From Stenotrophomonas maltophilia (GTDB lineage Bacteria; Pseudomonadota; Gammaproteobacteria; Xanthomonadales; Xanthomonadaceae): a DNA stretch of 64,000 nucleotides. Positions 53,764 to 62,752 of this stretch are shown here, piece by piece (position 1 is the stretch's first letter; each line of letters starts with the position of its first letter). Location of the stretch: contig WNDS01000006.1 of NCBI GenBank assembly GCA_009912235.1, positions 1 to 64,000 of the forward strand, given 5' to 3'. A program made the translations under genes and the position numbers. The notes beneath the pieces are model-generated. The model was not told the DNA's origin and did not search any database. It saw only the letters and a program-made list of their open reading frames with translations.

Positions 53764-54657
53764 ATGGACCGTTTCGAGGCGATGCGCGCCTTTGCCCGCG
53801 TGGTGGAAACCGGCAGCTTCACCCGGGCCGCGCACACCCTGCAGATCAGCCGCACCACCGCCACCCAGCTGGTGCAGCAGCTGGAAGCCCACCTGCGGCT
53901 GCGCCTGCTCAACCGCACCACGCGGCGGGTCAGCGTCACCGCCGATGGCGCGGCCTATTACCCGCGCATCGCCCGCCTGCTGGCCGAACTGGACGAGGTG
54001 GAAGCTGGGCTGGAGCAGGCCGCTGCCCAGCCGCGCGGGCGCCTGCGCATCGACGTGCCCGGCCCGTATGCCCGCCTGCGGCTGGTGCCAGCGCTGCCGG
54101 ACTTCCACGCGCGCTACCCGGAGATCCAGCTGGACATCGGCGTCAGCGACCGCGAGGTCGATGTCATCGCCGACAACGTCGACTGCGTGATCCGTGGCGG
54201 TGCCCCGGCTGATCCGGCACTGGTGGCGCGGCCGATGCGCAGCCTGCCGATCGGCTTCCACGCCAGCCCCGGCTACCTGCAGCGTTTTGGCGTGCCCGGG
54301 CACCCGCGCGCGCTGGAAGGCCCGGACCACCACATGGTCGGTTTCCTCAGCCCGCGCAGTGGCCGCGCGCGCATCTTCAGTGCACAGCGTGGCGACGAAC
54401 GCATCGAGCTGCAGGGCCGCCACGCCTTCGGTTTCGATGATGGCAACGACTACCTGGCCGCCGGCGTGGCCGGGCTGGGCGTGGTGGCGCTGCCCAGCTA
54501 CATGGCCGCACCGCACGTCACCCTGGGTGAACTGCAGCCGGTGCTGCAGGACTGGCAGCTGCCACCGATGCCGATGCACGTGATGTTTCCGCCGAACCGG
54601 CACATGAGCCAACGGCTGCGGGTGTTCATCGACTGGGCGGTGGAGGTGCTGGGGTGA
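53764..54657 (+). CDS. LysR-family transcriptional regulator
   Basis: A 297-residue LTTR. The N-terminal helix-turn-helix runs MDRFEAMRAFARVVETGSFT, RAAHTLQISRTTATQLVQQL and LRLLNRTTRRVSVTADG; the C-terminal ligand domain (about 90-297) is intact (LRIDVPGPYARLRLVPAL, NDYLAAGVAGLGVVALPSYM). It belongs to the AaeR/CrgA-like group by eye. It is divergent from the broken ridA, 109 nt apart, and may control it; LTTRs commonly regulate the adjacent divergent gene. Confidence 0.9.
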   Translation: MDRFEAMRAFARVVETGSFTRAAHTLQISRTTATQLVQQLEAHLRLRLLNRTTRRVSVTADGAAYYPRIARLLAELDEVEAGLEQAAAQPRGRLRIDVPGPYARLRLVPALPDFHARYPEIQLDIGVSDREVDVIADNVDCVIRGGAPADPALVARPMRSLPIGFHASPGYLQRFGVPGHPRALEGPDHHMVGFLSPRSGRARIFSAQRGDERIELQGRHAFGFDDGNDYLAAGVAGLGVVALPSYMAAPHVTLGELQPVLQDWQLPPMPMHVMFPPNRHMSQRLRVFIDWAVEVLG

Positions 54658-54712
54658 TCGGGCGCGGGCATGCGAAAATCATCGCTGCACGCATCTGGAA
54701 ACCGCCACACGC

Positions 54713-55222
54713 ATGAGCCGTATCGTCGCACTGGACACCGAAACCACGGGCATTTCCCACCGCATGGGCCACCGGGTCATCGAGATCGGCGCGGTGGAAC
54801 TGGTCAATGGGCAGCTGACCGGGCGCCAGTTCCACACCTACCTGCAGCCGCAGCGTGCGGTGGACTGGGGCGCGCAGCGCGTGCACGGCATCAGCGATGC
54901 GATGCTGGTGGGCAAGCCGCTGTTTTCCAGCAAGGCCGCCGAGCTGCTGGAGTTCCTGCGCGGCAGTGAAATGATCGCGCACAACGCCACGTTCGACGTG
55001 GGCTTCCTGGACAACGAACTGCGCCTGGCCGGCATGCCCGCCAGCCTGGGCCAGTACTGCCGCATCACCTGCAGCCTGAAGCTGGCGCGCGGGCGTTGGC
55101 CGAGCCAGGGCAACAAGCTGGATGATCTGCTGCAGCGCCTGCGCATTCCCAGCCAACGCGGCCTGCACGGCCCCCTGAAGGACGCGCACCTGCTGGCCCA
55201 GGTTATTCCGCATCTGCGTTGA
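54713..55222 (+). CDS. DnaQ-like 3'-5' exonuclease
   Basis: A 169-residue DEDDh exonuclease. Exo I is VALDTETTGI (Asp-Glu), Exo II is MIAHNATFDVGFLDNEL, and Exo III is GLHGPLKDAHLLAQVI (His and Asp five apart). It is shorter than typical DNA polymerase III epsilon, lacking most of the C-terminal tail that binds the polymerase, so it could be epsilon-like or a separate proofreading/RNA-trimming enzyme. The TSS and ribosome site are not obvious. Confidence 0.85.
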   Translation: MSRIVALDTETTGISHRMGHRVIEIGAVELVNGQLTGRQFHTYLQPQRAVDWGAQRVHGISDAMLVGKPLFSSKAAELLEFLRGSEMIAHNATFDVGFLDNELRLAGMPASLGQYCRITCSLKLARGRWPSQGNKLDDLLQRLRIPSQRGLHGPLKDAHLLAQVIPHLR

Positions 55223-55239
55223 GCCTGCGTGTTGCACGG

Positions 55240-55286
55240 GGTCAGGGCCCGCGTCTGTCGAAGCGGGAGCCGACCCCATCGGGGAA
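55240..55286. repeat. GGGTCAGG hairpin (family B), degenerate copy 4
   Basis: GGGGTCAGGGCCCGCGTC opposite GAAGCGGGAGCCGACCCC, an imperfect stem. It overlaps the last codons of the broken glycosyltransferase on the minus strand. Confidence 0.5.
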
Positions 55287-56489
55287 CCCCATCAGCCGTT
55301 CGATCATCGCTACACCGGTGGCTACGCCATCCTCTTTCGCCATCGCCGCGTCCAGTGCAGCAGCACGCGCACGTGTAGCGCTGTCCTCGGCGAACGCAAT
55401 CGCCGCCGCCAGCATGGGCGCATCCAACCGCTTCGGCGACAGCGGCGCAGGCGCCACACCCAGCGCCTGCAGGCGCCGCGCCCAGAAGAACTGATCGGCG
55501 GCGAACGGCATCACCAGCGAAGGAATGCCGGCGCGGCACGCTGAGTGCGTGGTGCCGCTGCCGCCATGGTGGATGGCCAGCGCGCAGCGTGGGAACAGTG
55601 CTTCATGCGGCGTCGGGCCGAGCACGAAGACGTTCGCTGGCAATGCACTTGAGGGCAATCCGGCCCAGCCCGGGAACAGCAGCACGCGGCGTGGCGCCAG
55701 CGCCTGCAGCAGTGCAGGCAGCACACGCTCGCGGTCGAAGCCGATCATGCTGCCGAAGCCGAGGTAGACCGGCGCGGGGCCCCATCGAGGAAGGCCTGTA
55801 GATCAGCAGGCGGCGACCATGGCTGCTCCGGCATCCGCCATTGCCCGCACACCACATGGTCGGCCGGCCAGTCCGCTGGCGGCGGCAGCAGCTGCGGGGA
55901 GATGCCGTACAGCATCGGCAGGCCAGTCCACAGCGGGTGGCGCGGCGGTTGCCCCAGTGCGGCGCGCGGCGTTGATCGGCCCGCGTAAGGTGCGCCAGAC
56001 CGCCTGGTTGACCAGCCCGTAGCTGGCCCGACGCAGGACGCCCGGCAGCGGCACCGGCGGCAGGAAGGGCGATGCGAAGGCGCGCGTCGGGGTCAGCGGA
56101 ATCATGCCGGTGCCGACCGCCGGCAAGCCGTGGCGCTCGGCCACGCTCAGGCCCACCAGCGCGGCCAGCCCGCCGGTCAGCGCGGCATCGCAGCCGGCAG
56201 CGGCGGCATCGGCCTGTGCCATCCAGGCCGGCACATGGCGTCGGGCCATCCGTGCCAGCCCGCGCGAGGCGGCGGCCAGGTGGTTGCCGCGTGCCACCAG
56301 CGCCACCACGTCGTCGTGGATGTCGCCTTCCAGCGCGGCGTGCGGCACGCCCAGGTCGCGCGCGGTCTGCAGCGTGCCCTGCTCGGCCAGCAGCATCACC
56401 TCGTGGCCGGCCTGGCGCAGTCCGTGGCACAGCATCACCAGCGGGCGGGTGTCACCTTCGGTTCCATAGGTCAGGGCCAGCAGGCGCAT
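55242..56489 (-). pseudogene. UGT-type (MGT/YjiC-like) glycosyltransferase with two frameshifts
   Basis: A GT1 enzyme of about 415 residues when restored. The N-terminal half MRLLALTYGTEGDTRPLVML ... LPPVPLPGVLRRASYGLVNQ reads from ATG 56489 (GAGGA upstream) to INAAR, where about 2 nt seem lost in a GCGCGC stretch near 55965. The next frame gives LWTGLPMLYGISPQLLPPPA and ADHVVCGQWRMPEQPW. A second indel in GGGGCCCC near 55778 leads to the last frame with MIGFDRERVLPALLQAL and the nucleotide-sugar motif FPRCALAIHHGGSGTTHSAC. The acceptor is unknown. The two lesions fall in GC-repeat and G/C runs. Confidence 0.82.
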
Positions 56490-56574
56490 CGGCGGTCCTC
56501 GGGCAGGGGCGCCAGTATGGCCAGCCGGGCCGTGAACGCCGCGGGGCCGGTTCAGCCAGCGCCCTGTGGACAAC

Positions 56575-56603
56575 TTGCGCAAGTGCTTGAACCCCTGCAT
56601 AAT
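56575..56603 (+). promoter_or_regulatory. Predicted promoter of rpmB-rpmG
   Basis: TTGCGC (56575-56580), 17-bp spacer, CATAAT (56598-56603). It gives a leader of about 160 nt to rpmB, which contains a GGGCGGCACCCCCGGGAG / CCCCGGCCGCCC region able to fold. Leader-based control by the ribosomal proteins is possible but not shown. Confidence 0.5.
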
Positions 56604-56770
56604 GCACGGCTCGCTGTGTCCGGTTTCGTACCGGGCGGCACCCCCGGGAGCACGTCCCCGGCCGCCCAACGCCAGCGTAACCCTTTGATTCTCTTGACGT
56701 GTGGTGGGCAACCACCGAGGCCGCCGTCTCCCGGGCTACGGGCTGACACAACTTACTATCGAGGTGCGCA

Positions 56771-57007
56771 ATGTCCCGCGTATGCCAGGTTTCCGGCAAG
56801 CGAGTGCAGACGGGTAACAACGTCTCGCACGCCAACAACAAGGCCCGTCGTCGTTTCCTGCCGAATCTGCACGAGCGCCGCTTCTGGGTTGCCAGCGAAA
56901 ACCGCTGGGTGAAGCTTCGTGTTTCCGCGCATGCACTGCGCACCATCGACAAGAACGGCATTGATTCCGTTCTGGCTGAGCTGCGTGCGCGCGGCGAAAA
57001 GGTCTGA
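56771..57007 (+). CDS. rpmB: 50S ribosomal protein L28
   Basis: A 78-residue ribosomal protein. [20 protein letters not shown] and [19 protein letters not shown] are diagnostic. It has a single Cys rather than the zinc-binding CxxC pair. It starts an operon with rpmG, 13 nt between them. GAGGTG lies about 6 nt before the ATG. Confidence 0.98.
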   Translation: MSRVCQVSGKRVQTGNNVSHANNKARRRFLPNLHERRFWVASENRWVKLRVSAHALRTIDKNGIDSVLAELRARGEKV

Positions 57008-57020
57008 GGAGTAGACGATC

Positions 57021-57185
57021 ATGGCAGGCAAGCGCGATAAGGTCCGTATGATTTCGACCGCTGGTACCGGTCACTTCTACACGACCGACAAGAACAAGAA
57101 GAACACCCCGGGGAAGATGGAATTCTCCAAGTACGATCCGGTCGTGCGCAAGCACGTCCCGTACAAGGAAGGCAAGATCAAGTAA
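57021..57185 (+). CDS. rpmG: 50S ribosomal protein L33
   Basis: A 54-residue protein: [40 protein letters not shown] and [14 protein letters not shown]. It is the zinc-free form (no CxxC motifs). GAGGAG is 10 nt upstream of the ATG. A strong terminator follows. Confidence 0.98.
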   Translation: MAGKRDKVRMISTAGTGHFYTTDKNKKNTPGKMEFSKYDPVVRKHVPYKEGKIK

Positions 57186-57211
57186 TCCGAAAGGATTGCT
57201 GGTCGCTTCCG

Positions 57212-57241
57212 AAAAAACCCGCCCTCGTGGCGGGTTTTTTT
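57212..57241 (+). terminator. Rho-independent terminator of rpmB-rpmG
   Basis: AAAAAACCCGCC, loop CTCGT, GGCGGGTTTTTTT: a perfect stem with a U tract, 26 nt beyond the rpmG stop. Confidence 0.95.
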
Positions 57242-57257
57242 GTGCCGGTGGCAGGTG

Positions 57258-57307
57258 CTGGTGGGTGCCGACCTTGGTCGGCACGCTTTTGGTTGGCACG
57301 CCGGCTG
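57258..57307. repeat. GTAG-related palindrome before cls
   Basis: GTGGGTGCCGACCTTGGTCG followed by GCACGCTTTTGGTTGGCACG; a decayed pair of stems. Confidence 0.45.
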
Positions 57308-57349
57308 AAGGCTGGGCAGAATGACCCCACACCTCCAACGGGCGACGCG

Positions 57350-58792
57350 ATGCTGTTCGAGTGGCTGCTGGGTTCCTACCTGCTGTTGATCGACTGGCTC
57401 ATCCGGCTGGTCGCGCTGTGCTGGATTCCCACCCGCACCACGCCGGGGGCCGCGCGCAGCTGGCTGCTGCTGGTGGGCTTCGTGCCGCTGCTGGGCCTGC
57501 CGCTGTACCTGCTGTTCGGCCACCCGTGGCTGTCGCGCGAACGCATCCGCCGGCAGGCCGAGGCCTCCCAGGCCATCCGTGAAGAGCAGGGCCTGCAGCG
57601 TGCCCTGCGCTGGCGCCCGCCGGCCGATACCGCCAGCGCCGAGATCGTGCCGCTGGTGCAGCGCCAGGGCGATTTCATGCCGGTGCACGGCAACGCGGTC
57701 GAGCTGCTTCCCGACTACGATGAATCGCTGCGCACCCTCATCGCCGACATCGACCAGGCCGAAGACCGCGTCCACCTGCTGTACTACCTGATGTTCGACG
57801 ATGCCGTGGGCGATGCCATCATCGAGGCCCTGCAGCGCGCCGCCGCGCGCGGCGTGCAGTGCCGCGTGCTGCTGGATGCGGTGGGCGCGAAGCGCGGCCT
57901 GCGCGCCTACCGCAAGCGGCTGGAAGCGCGCGACGTGGACGTGCGGGTGATGCTGCCCGGGGGCCTGCGCTGGCGCCGCAGCGGGCGCATGGACCTGCGC
58001 AACCACCGCAAGATCGCTCTGATCGACAACGAAGTGGGCTATGTCGGCTCGCAGAACCTGGCGCGTGCCGAGTTCGTGCCCGGCCACCCCAACCGTGAAC
58101 TGGTCGCCCGCGTGAACCGTGAACTGGTCGCCCGCGTGCGCGGCCCGGCGGTGGCTCACCTTGAGGCGGTGTTCGCCAGCGACTGGTACATGGAAACCGG
58201 GCAGCGCCTGGATGTCATCGCCAACGTGCCGGTGTGCGGCGACGACGTGCCCACCCAGCTGCTGCCCAGCGGCCCGGCCTACCCCTACAGCAACGCGCGC
58301 GACGCGGTGAACGCGCTGATCCATCTGGCACCGCACCGGCTGGTGCTGGTAACGCCTTACTTCGTGCCCGACGAAGCCACGCTGAGTGCACTGCGCATCG
58401 CCGCGCTGTCCGGCGTGGACGTGCAGCTGATCCTGTCGGCCAGCAACAACCAGCGCCTCACCTCCTGGACGCAGCAGGCCTACTACGATGAACTGCTGCG
58501 CTGTGGTGTGCGCATCGCGCTGTACGAACCGCATTTCCTGCACGCCAAGCACATGAGCGTGGACGACGACATCGCCGTGCTCGGCTCGATCAACCTGGAC
58601 ATCCGCTCGTTCGCGCTCAACGCCGAGATCGGCCTGATCTGCTACGACCCCCGGCTGGTGCAGCAGCTGCGAGAAATCGAAGACGATTACCTGGTGCAGT
58701 CACGCCCGCTGCAGCTGGAACAGTGGCGCAAGCGCCCGGCGTGGCGCCGCAGCCGCGAGGGCATCGCACGGCTGGCCGATGCGTTGATGTAG
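57350..58792 (+). CDS. cls: Cardiolipin synthase (PLD family) with an 8-residue tandem duplication
   Basis: A 480-residue membrane enzyme that joins two phosphatidylglycerols, or a related phospholipid substrate. Two N-terminal helices (LLGSYLLLIDWLIRLVALCW, WLLLVGFVPLLGLPLYLLFG) precede two PLD domains. The HKD motifs are NHRKIALIDNEVGYVGSQN and LHAKHMSVDDDIAVLGSIN. An exact 24-bp tandem repeat (58091-58138) gives NRELVARV twice, between the first HKD motif and the second domain. Its stop codon is TAG at 58790-58792, the only intact gene here that uses it. The start ATG 57350 was taken because the N-terminal helix follows it; no ribosome site is clear. Confidence 0.92.
   Translation: MLFEWLLGSYLLLIDWLIRLVALCWIPTRTTPGAARSWLLLVGFVPLLGLPLYLLFGHPWLSRERIRRQAEASQAIREEQGLQRALRWRPPADTASAEIVPLVQRQGDFMPVHGNAVELLPDYDESLRTLIADIDQAEDRVHLLYYLMFDDAVGDAIIEALQRAAARGVQCRVLLDAVGAKRGLRAYRKRLEARDVDVRVMLPGGLRWRRSGRMDLRNHRKIALIDNEVGYVGSQNLARAEFVPGHPNRELVARVNRELVARVRGPAVAHLEAVFASDWYMETGQRLDVIANVPVCGDDVPTQLLPSGPAYPYSNARDAVNALIHLAPHRLVLVTPYFVPDEATLSALRIAALSGVDVQLILSASNNQRLTSWTQQAYYDELLRCGVRIALYEPHFLHAKHMSVDDDIAVLGSINLDIRSFALNAEIGLICYDPRLVQQLREIEDDYLVQSRPLQLEQWRKRPAWRRSREGIARLADALM
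58091..58138 (+). repeat. Perfect 24-bp tandem duplication inside cls
   Basis: AACCGTGAACTGGTCGCCCG plus CGTG, present twice in a row without a mismatch, keeping frame. The lack of any silent differences suggests it is recent. Confidence 0.95.
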
Positions 58793-58821
58793 GCAGCGCC
58801 GGTGGGGGCGCGTGACCGACG

Positions 58822-58872
58822 GGTATGCGTGGCCCGCAGGTATGCGTAACCGGCAGGTATGTGTAACCAGCA
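58822..58872 (+). repeat. Three tandem 17-bp units
   Basis: GGTATGCGTGGCCCGCA, GGTATGCGTAACCGGCA and GGTATGTGTAACCAGCA in direct succession, ending precisely where the GGGTAGAG hairpin begins. Confidence 0.85.
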
Positions 58873-58963
58873 GGGTAGAGTCGACTGTTAGTCGACTGCT
58901 CTTCGCATCTGCGTTCGAAATGCCCGCGCTGCGCGCGATAGTCGACTAACAGTCGACTCTACC
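58873..58963. repeat. Perfect 25-bp inverted repeat (GTAGAGTCGAC element)
   Basis: Arms at 58873-58897 and 58939-58963 (GGGTAGAGTCGACTGTTAGT then CGACT, and its exact reverse complement), with 41 nt between that also fold. The left arm is identical to that at 45310. Three GTCCACCC units follow at 58966-58989. Confidence 0.9.
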
Positions 58964-59015
58964 CCGTCCACCCGTCCACCCGTCCACCGCACCCAGGCCG
59001 TCACCCGCCATGGCC

Positions 59016-59021
59016 TACAAT
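59016..59021 (+). promoter_or_regulatory. Putative -10 box of a leaderless FAD-protein transcript
   Basis: TACAAT exactly 6 nt (CGGCGC) before the ATG at 59028; no ribosome site. Confidence 0.5.
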
Positions 59022-59027
59022 CGGCGC

Positions 59028-60428
59028 ATGACTGATTCATCGCGTAATGGCGAGCTGGACCTGGCAATCATCGGTGGCGGTGCGGCCGGTGTACTGGTGG
59101 CGATCCAGGTCCTGCGCCAAGCCACCTCGGCGCTGTCGCTGGCGATCGTTGAACCCGCTTCGCAGCTGGCACAGGGCATCGCCTACGCGACGCTGTGGCC
59201 GGAGCACCTGCTGAACGTGCCTGCAGCGAAGATGAGCGCCTTCCCGGATCTGCCCGGCGATTTCCTCGACTACCTGCAGCAAGTTGCGGCCTACCCGCAG
59301 GACACGCGCGAGCAGCTGGGCGAACGCTTCGTCTCGCGCCACCACTACGCGGCCTACCTGCAGCAGCGCCTGCAGGAGGCGGCCGACGCCAGCGCGGCAC
59401 AGCTGCAGGTGATCGCGCAGCCGGTGCTGGGCCTGCAGCCGGATGATCACGGTCACCGCCTGCAGTTGGGCGATGGCCAGGTGCTGCACGCCGCGCAGAC
59501 GGTGCTGGCCTGTGGCAACAGCATGCGCCCGCTGCCGCTGGCCGGTGCCGAGGCGCTGCCGGCCGGTGTGGTGTTGGACGCCTGGGACTACGACGGCGTG
59601 CGCACGCTGGCCGGCGCCCAGTCCGTGGCCATCATCGGCTCGGGCCTGAGCATGGCCGATACCGTGCTGGCCCTGGTCGCCGGCGGACATACCGGCACGC
59701 TGCAGGTGTTCTCGCGGCACGGCCTGCTGCCGCTGCCGCACGCGCATGGCGCGCTGCCCACCTTCGACCCGCAGCCGCTGCTGGCGATGACGCTGCGCCA
59801 GCGCATGCGCACCCTGAGTGGGCATGCCCAGCGCGCCGAAGCCGCCGGTCAGCCGTGGCAGGGGGTGATGGACCGGATCCGGCCGATGGGCCAGGCGCTG
59901 TGGCGCAGCCTCGACGAGGCCGACCAGCGCCGCTTCCTGCGCCACGTGGTGCGTTACTGGGACATCCACCGCCACCGCATCGCCGAACCGGTGCATGCGC
60001 AGCTGCAGGCGCTGCAGGCACGTGGCCAGCTGCGGGTACAGCGCGCCCGGCTGCAGCACGTGCAGGCGCAGGGCGCTGCCCTGCAGCTGGTTGGCCACAC
60101 CGCCGCCGGCCAGCAGCAGTGGGCCGTGCAGGCGCTGGTCAATGCCACCGGCGTGGAGACCCGCGCACGCTCCCTGCGCAACCCCCTGCTGCAGCAGCTG
60201 CTGGCCGACGGGCTGGCGCGCCCGGGCGGCCATGGGCTGGGGCTGGACAGCGTGGCCGACGGCGATCGCGTGCTGGACGCGCACGGCCGCACGCAACCGC
60301 GGCTGGGCGTGCTGGGCAGCCTGCGCATCGGCACGCTGTGGGAAAGCCTGGCCGTGCCTGAACTGCGTCAGCAGGCGCAGGCACTGGCGACGCAGGCGGT
60401 CGCAGGAGCGGCGACGGCGATGCCGTAA
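59028..60428 (+). CDS. FAD/NAD(P)-binding oxidoreductase-like protein
   Basis: A 466-residue flavoprotein-like protein. LDLAIIGGGAAGVLVAIQVL is the FAD Rossmann motif, and QSVAIIGSGLSMADTVLALV a second dinucleotide site, as in the FAD-NAD(P)-binding family of hydroxyacylglutathione-type and HpnW-like proteins. AKMSAFPDLPGDFLDYLQQ and FVSRHHYAAYLQQRL are typical of this group. The reaction is unknown. uvrD begins 9 nt after its stop, and the stop TAA is part of the presumed uvrD -10 box. Confidence 0.75.
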   Translation: MTDSSRNGELDLAIIGGGAAGVLVAIQVLRQATSALSLAIVEPASQLAQGIAYATLWPEHLLNVPAAKMSAFPDLPGDFLDYLQQVAAYPQDTREQLGERFVSRHHYAAYLQQRLQEAADASAAQLQVIAQPVLGLQPDDHGHRLQLGDGQVLHAAQTVLACGNSMRPLPLAGAEALPAGVVLDAWDYDGVRTLAGAQSVAIIGSGLSMADTVLALVAGGHTGTLQVFSRHGLLPLPHAHGALPTFDPQPLLAMTLRQRMRTLSGHAQRAEAAGQPWQGVMDRIRPMGQALWRSLDEADQRRFLRHVVRYWDIHRHRIAEPVHAQLQALQARGQLRVQRARLQHVQAQGAALQLVGHTAAGQQQWAVQALVNATGVETRARSLRNPLLQQLLADGLARPGGHGLGLDSVADGDRVLDAHGRTQPRLGVLGSLRIGTLWESLAVPELRQQAQALATQAVAGAATAMP

Positions 60429-60431
60429 AAT
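60426..60431 (+). promoter_or_regulatory. Putative -10 box of a leaderless uvrD transcript
   Basis: TAAAAT exactly 6 nt (GGGGGC) before the ATG at 60438. Its first three bases are the stop codon of the preceding gene. Confidence 0.5.
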
Positions 60432-60437
60432 GGGGGC

Positions 60438-62630
60438 ATGGATGTCTCCCACCTGCTTGATGGCCTGAACCCGGCCCAGCGCGAAGCCGTCTCCGCTCCC
60501 CCCGGCCACCACCTGGTGCTGGCCGGTGCAGGGTCCGGCAAGACCCGCGTACTCACCCACCGCATCGCCTGGCTGCATGAAGTCGAAGGCGTGCCGACCC
60601 ACGGCATTTTCGCGGTGACCTTCACCAACAAGGCTGCCGGCGAGATGCGCCACCGCATCGACGCACAGCTGCCGCATGGCAGCCGCGGCATGTGGATCGG
60701 TACCTTCCACGGCCTGGCCAACCGCCTGCTGCGCCTGCACTGGCAGGACGCCAAGCTGCCCGAAGGCTTCCAGGTGATGGATTCGGACGACCAGCTGCGC
60801 CTGGTCAAGCGCGTGGTGCAGGCGCTGGAGATCGACGACAGCAAGCACCCGCCCAAGCAGATCGCCTGGTGGATCAACGAACAGAAGGATGAAGGCCGCC
60901 GCCCGCAGCACATCCAGCCCGAGCCGCATGATGCGTGGCTGGAAACCATGCGCCAGGCCTACATCGAATACCAGGCGCGCTGCGACCGTGCCGGTCTGGT
61001 CGACTTCGCCGAACTGCTGCTGCGCGCGCACGAGCTGCTGCGCGACAACCCGCCGCTGCTGTCGCATTACTGCGCGCGTTTCCGCGAGATCCTGGTGGAC
61101 GAATTCCAGGATACCAACGCCATCCAGTACGCCTTCGTGGGGGTGCTGGCAGGCGATTCCGGCCACGTGTTCGTGGTGGGTGATGATGACCAGGCCATCT
61201 ATGGCTGGCGTGGCGCCAAGGTCGAGAACGTGCAGGGTTTCCTGCGCGATTTCCCCGGCGCGCAGACCATCCGCCTGGAGCAGAACTACCGCTCCACTGC
61301 CAACATCCTGGGCACGGCCAACGCGGTCATCGCGCACAACCCCGACCGCATCGGCAAGCAGCTGTGGACCGACAGCGGCGACGGCGACCCGATCGACCTG
61401 TACGCGGCCTACAACGAAATGGACGAGGCGCGTTACATCGTCGAACGCACCCGGCAGTGGGTGCGCGACGGTGGCAGCTACACCGACATCGCCGTGCTCT
61501 ACCGCAGCAACGCGCAGTCGCGCGCGCTGGAAGAAGCGCTGCTGAGCGAACAGGTGCCGTACCGCGTGTACGGCGGCATGCGCTTCTTCGAGCGTGCCGA
61601 AGTGAAGGATGCGCTGGCCTACCTGCGCCTGCTCTCCAACCGCAACGATGACGCTTCCTTCGAGCGCGCAGTGAACACGCCTACCCGCGGCATCGGCGAG
61701 CGCACCCTGGATGAAGTGCGCCGCGAAGCACGCGCGCAGGGCATTTCGCTGTGGGAAGCCACCATGCTGGTGACCCAGGGCAGTGCCCTGGCCGCGCGCG
61801 CACGCAATGCGCTCGCCGGTTTCCTGGTGCTGGTGAACGAACTGCAGGCGCAGACCCTGCACATGACTCTGGCCGAGCGCGTGGACCACGTGCTGGTGCG
61901 CTCACAGCTGCGCGAGCACTGGAGCAAGGAAAGCCGCAACGCACTGGATTCGGAATCGCGCACCGACAACCTCGACGAACTGGTGTCGGTGGCCTCGCGC
62001 TTCGTGCGCCGCGCCGATGATGTGGAGGAAGTGGGCGAGGACATGGACGAGCTGGTCGCGTTCCTGGCCTATGCCGCACTGGAAGCCGGCGAAGGCCAGG
62101 CGCAGGCCGGCGAAGAAGGCGTGCAGCTGATGACGGTGCATTCGGCCAAGGGCCTGGAATTCCCGCTGGTGTTCCTGGCCGGCATGGAAGACGGCCTGTT
62201 CCCGAGCGCCCGTTCGCTGGAGGAAAGCGGGCGGCTGAAGGAAGAGCGCCGGCTGGCGTACGTGGGCATCACCCGCGCGCGGCAGAAGCTGGTGCTGTGC
62301 TATGCCGAATCGCGCCGCATCCACGGCCAGGACAACTACAGCCTGCCCTCGCGCTTCCTGCGCGAGATCCCGCGCGAGCTGCTGCACGAAGTGCGCCCGA
62401 AGGTGCAGGTCTCGCGGCCGGCCTCGCTGGGCAGCAGCCGGGTTGCCGGCCACGCCGCCATCGAAGCACCGCCGCTGAAGCTGGGCGCGCTGGTCACCCA
62501 CCCCAAGTTCGGCGAAGGCATGGTGACCGACTACGAAGGCAGCGGCGCCCACGCCCGCGTGCAGGTCGAGTTCGCTGATGCCGGCAGCAAGTGGCTGGTG
62601 ATGGCCTACGCCAACCTGACGGTGATCTGA
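60438..62630 (+). CDS. uvrD: DNA helicase II (UvrD)
   Basis: A 730-residue superfamily 1A 3'-5' helicase for excision and mismatch repair. LNPAQREAVSAPPGHHLVLA (Q motif), GAGSGKTRVLTHRIAWL (motif I), ILVDEFQDTNAIQY (II), VVGDDDQAIYGWRGA (III), LEQNYRSTANIL (IV), VQLMTVHSAKGLEFPLVFLA (V) and RRLAYVGITRARQKLVL (VI) are all intact. The C-terminal Tudor-like region GALVTHPKFGEGMVTDYEG is present. Confidence 0.97.
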   Translation: MDVSHLLDGLNPAQREAVSAPPGHHLVLAGAGSGKTRVLTHRIAWLHEVEGVPTHGIFAVTFTNKAAGEMRHRIDAQLPHGSRGMWIGTFHGLANRLLRLHWQDAKLPEGFQVMDSDDQLRLVKRVVQALEIDDSKHPPKQIAWWINEQKDEGRRPQHIQPEPHDAWLETMRQAYIEYQARCDRAGLVDFAELLLRAHELLRDNPPLLSHYCARFREILVDEFQDTNAIQYAFVGVLAGDSGHVFVVGDDDQAIYGWRGAKVENVQGFLRDFPGAQTIRLEQNYRSTANILGTANAVIAHNPDRIGKQLWTDSGDGDPIDLYAAYNEMDEARYIVERTRQWVRDGGSYTDIAVLYRSNAQSRALEEALLSEQVPYRVYGGMRFFERAEVKDALAYLRLLSNRNDDASFERAVNTPTRGIGERTLDEVRREARAQGISLWEATMLVTQGSALAARARNALAGFLVLVNELQAQTLHMTLAERVDHVLVRSQLREHWSKESRNALDSESRTDNLDELVSVASRFVRRADDVEEVGEDMDELVAFLAYAALEAGEGQAQAGEEGVQLMTVHSAKGLEFPLVFLAGMEDGLFPSARSLEESGRLKEERRLAYVGITRARQKLVLCYAESRRIHGQDNYSLPSRFLREIPRELLHEVRPKVQVSRPASLGSSRVAGHAAIEAPPLKLGALVTHPKFGEGMVTDYEGSGAHARVQVEFADAGSKWLVMAYANLTVI

Positions 62631-62697
62631 TCACCGGTGAGGGGGCGGCTCCCTCCCACAGGGAGGGCACTGACCCCATCGCGCGATTCACGTGGAT

Positions 62698-62737
62698 GGG
62701 GTCAGATCCCTTTTCGATGGAAAAGGGATCTGACCCC
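62698..62737. repeat. GGGGTCAGA hairpin (family B), perfect copy 5
   Basis: Left arm GGGGTCAGATCCCTTTTC (18 nt), loop GATG, exact complementary right arm. A degenerate relative (CCTCCCACAGGGAGGGCACTGACCCC) lies just upstream at about 62651-62677. Both follow uvrD. Confidence 0.85.
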
Positions 62738-62740
62738 GAT

Positions 62741-62746
62741 TAGGCT
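62741..62746 (+). promoter_or_regulatory. Putative -10 box of the phosphatase gene
   Basis: TAGGCT, 6 nt before the ATG at 62753 and directly after the family B hairpin. A weaker match than the others. Confidence 0.3.
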
Positions 62747-62752
62747 GCGGGC

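Noticed and set aside
59037..61889. Minus-strand open frame of 950 codons opposite the FAD protein and uvrD
   Set aside because: Shadow; no motif, and both opposite genes are well supported.
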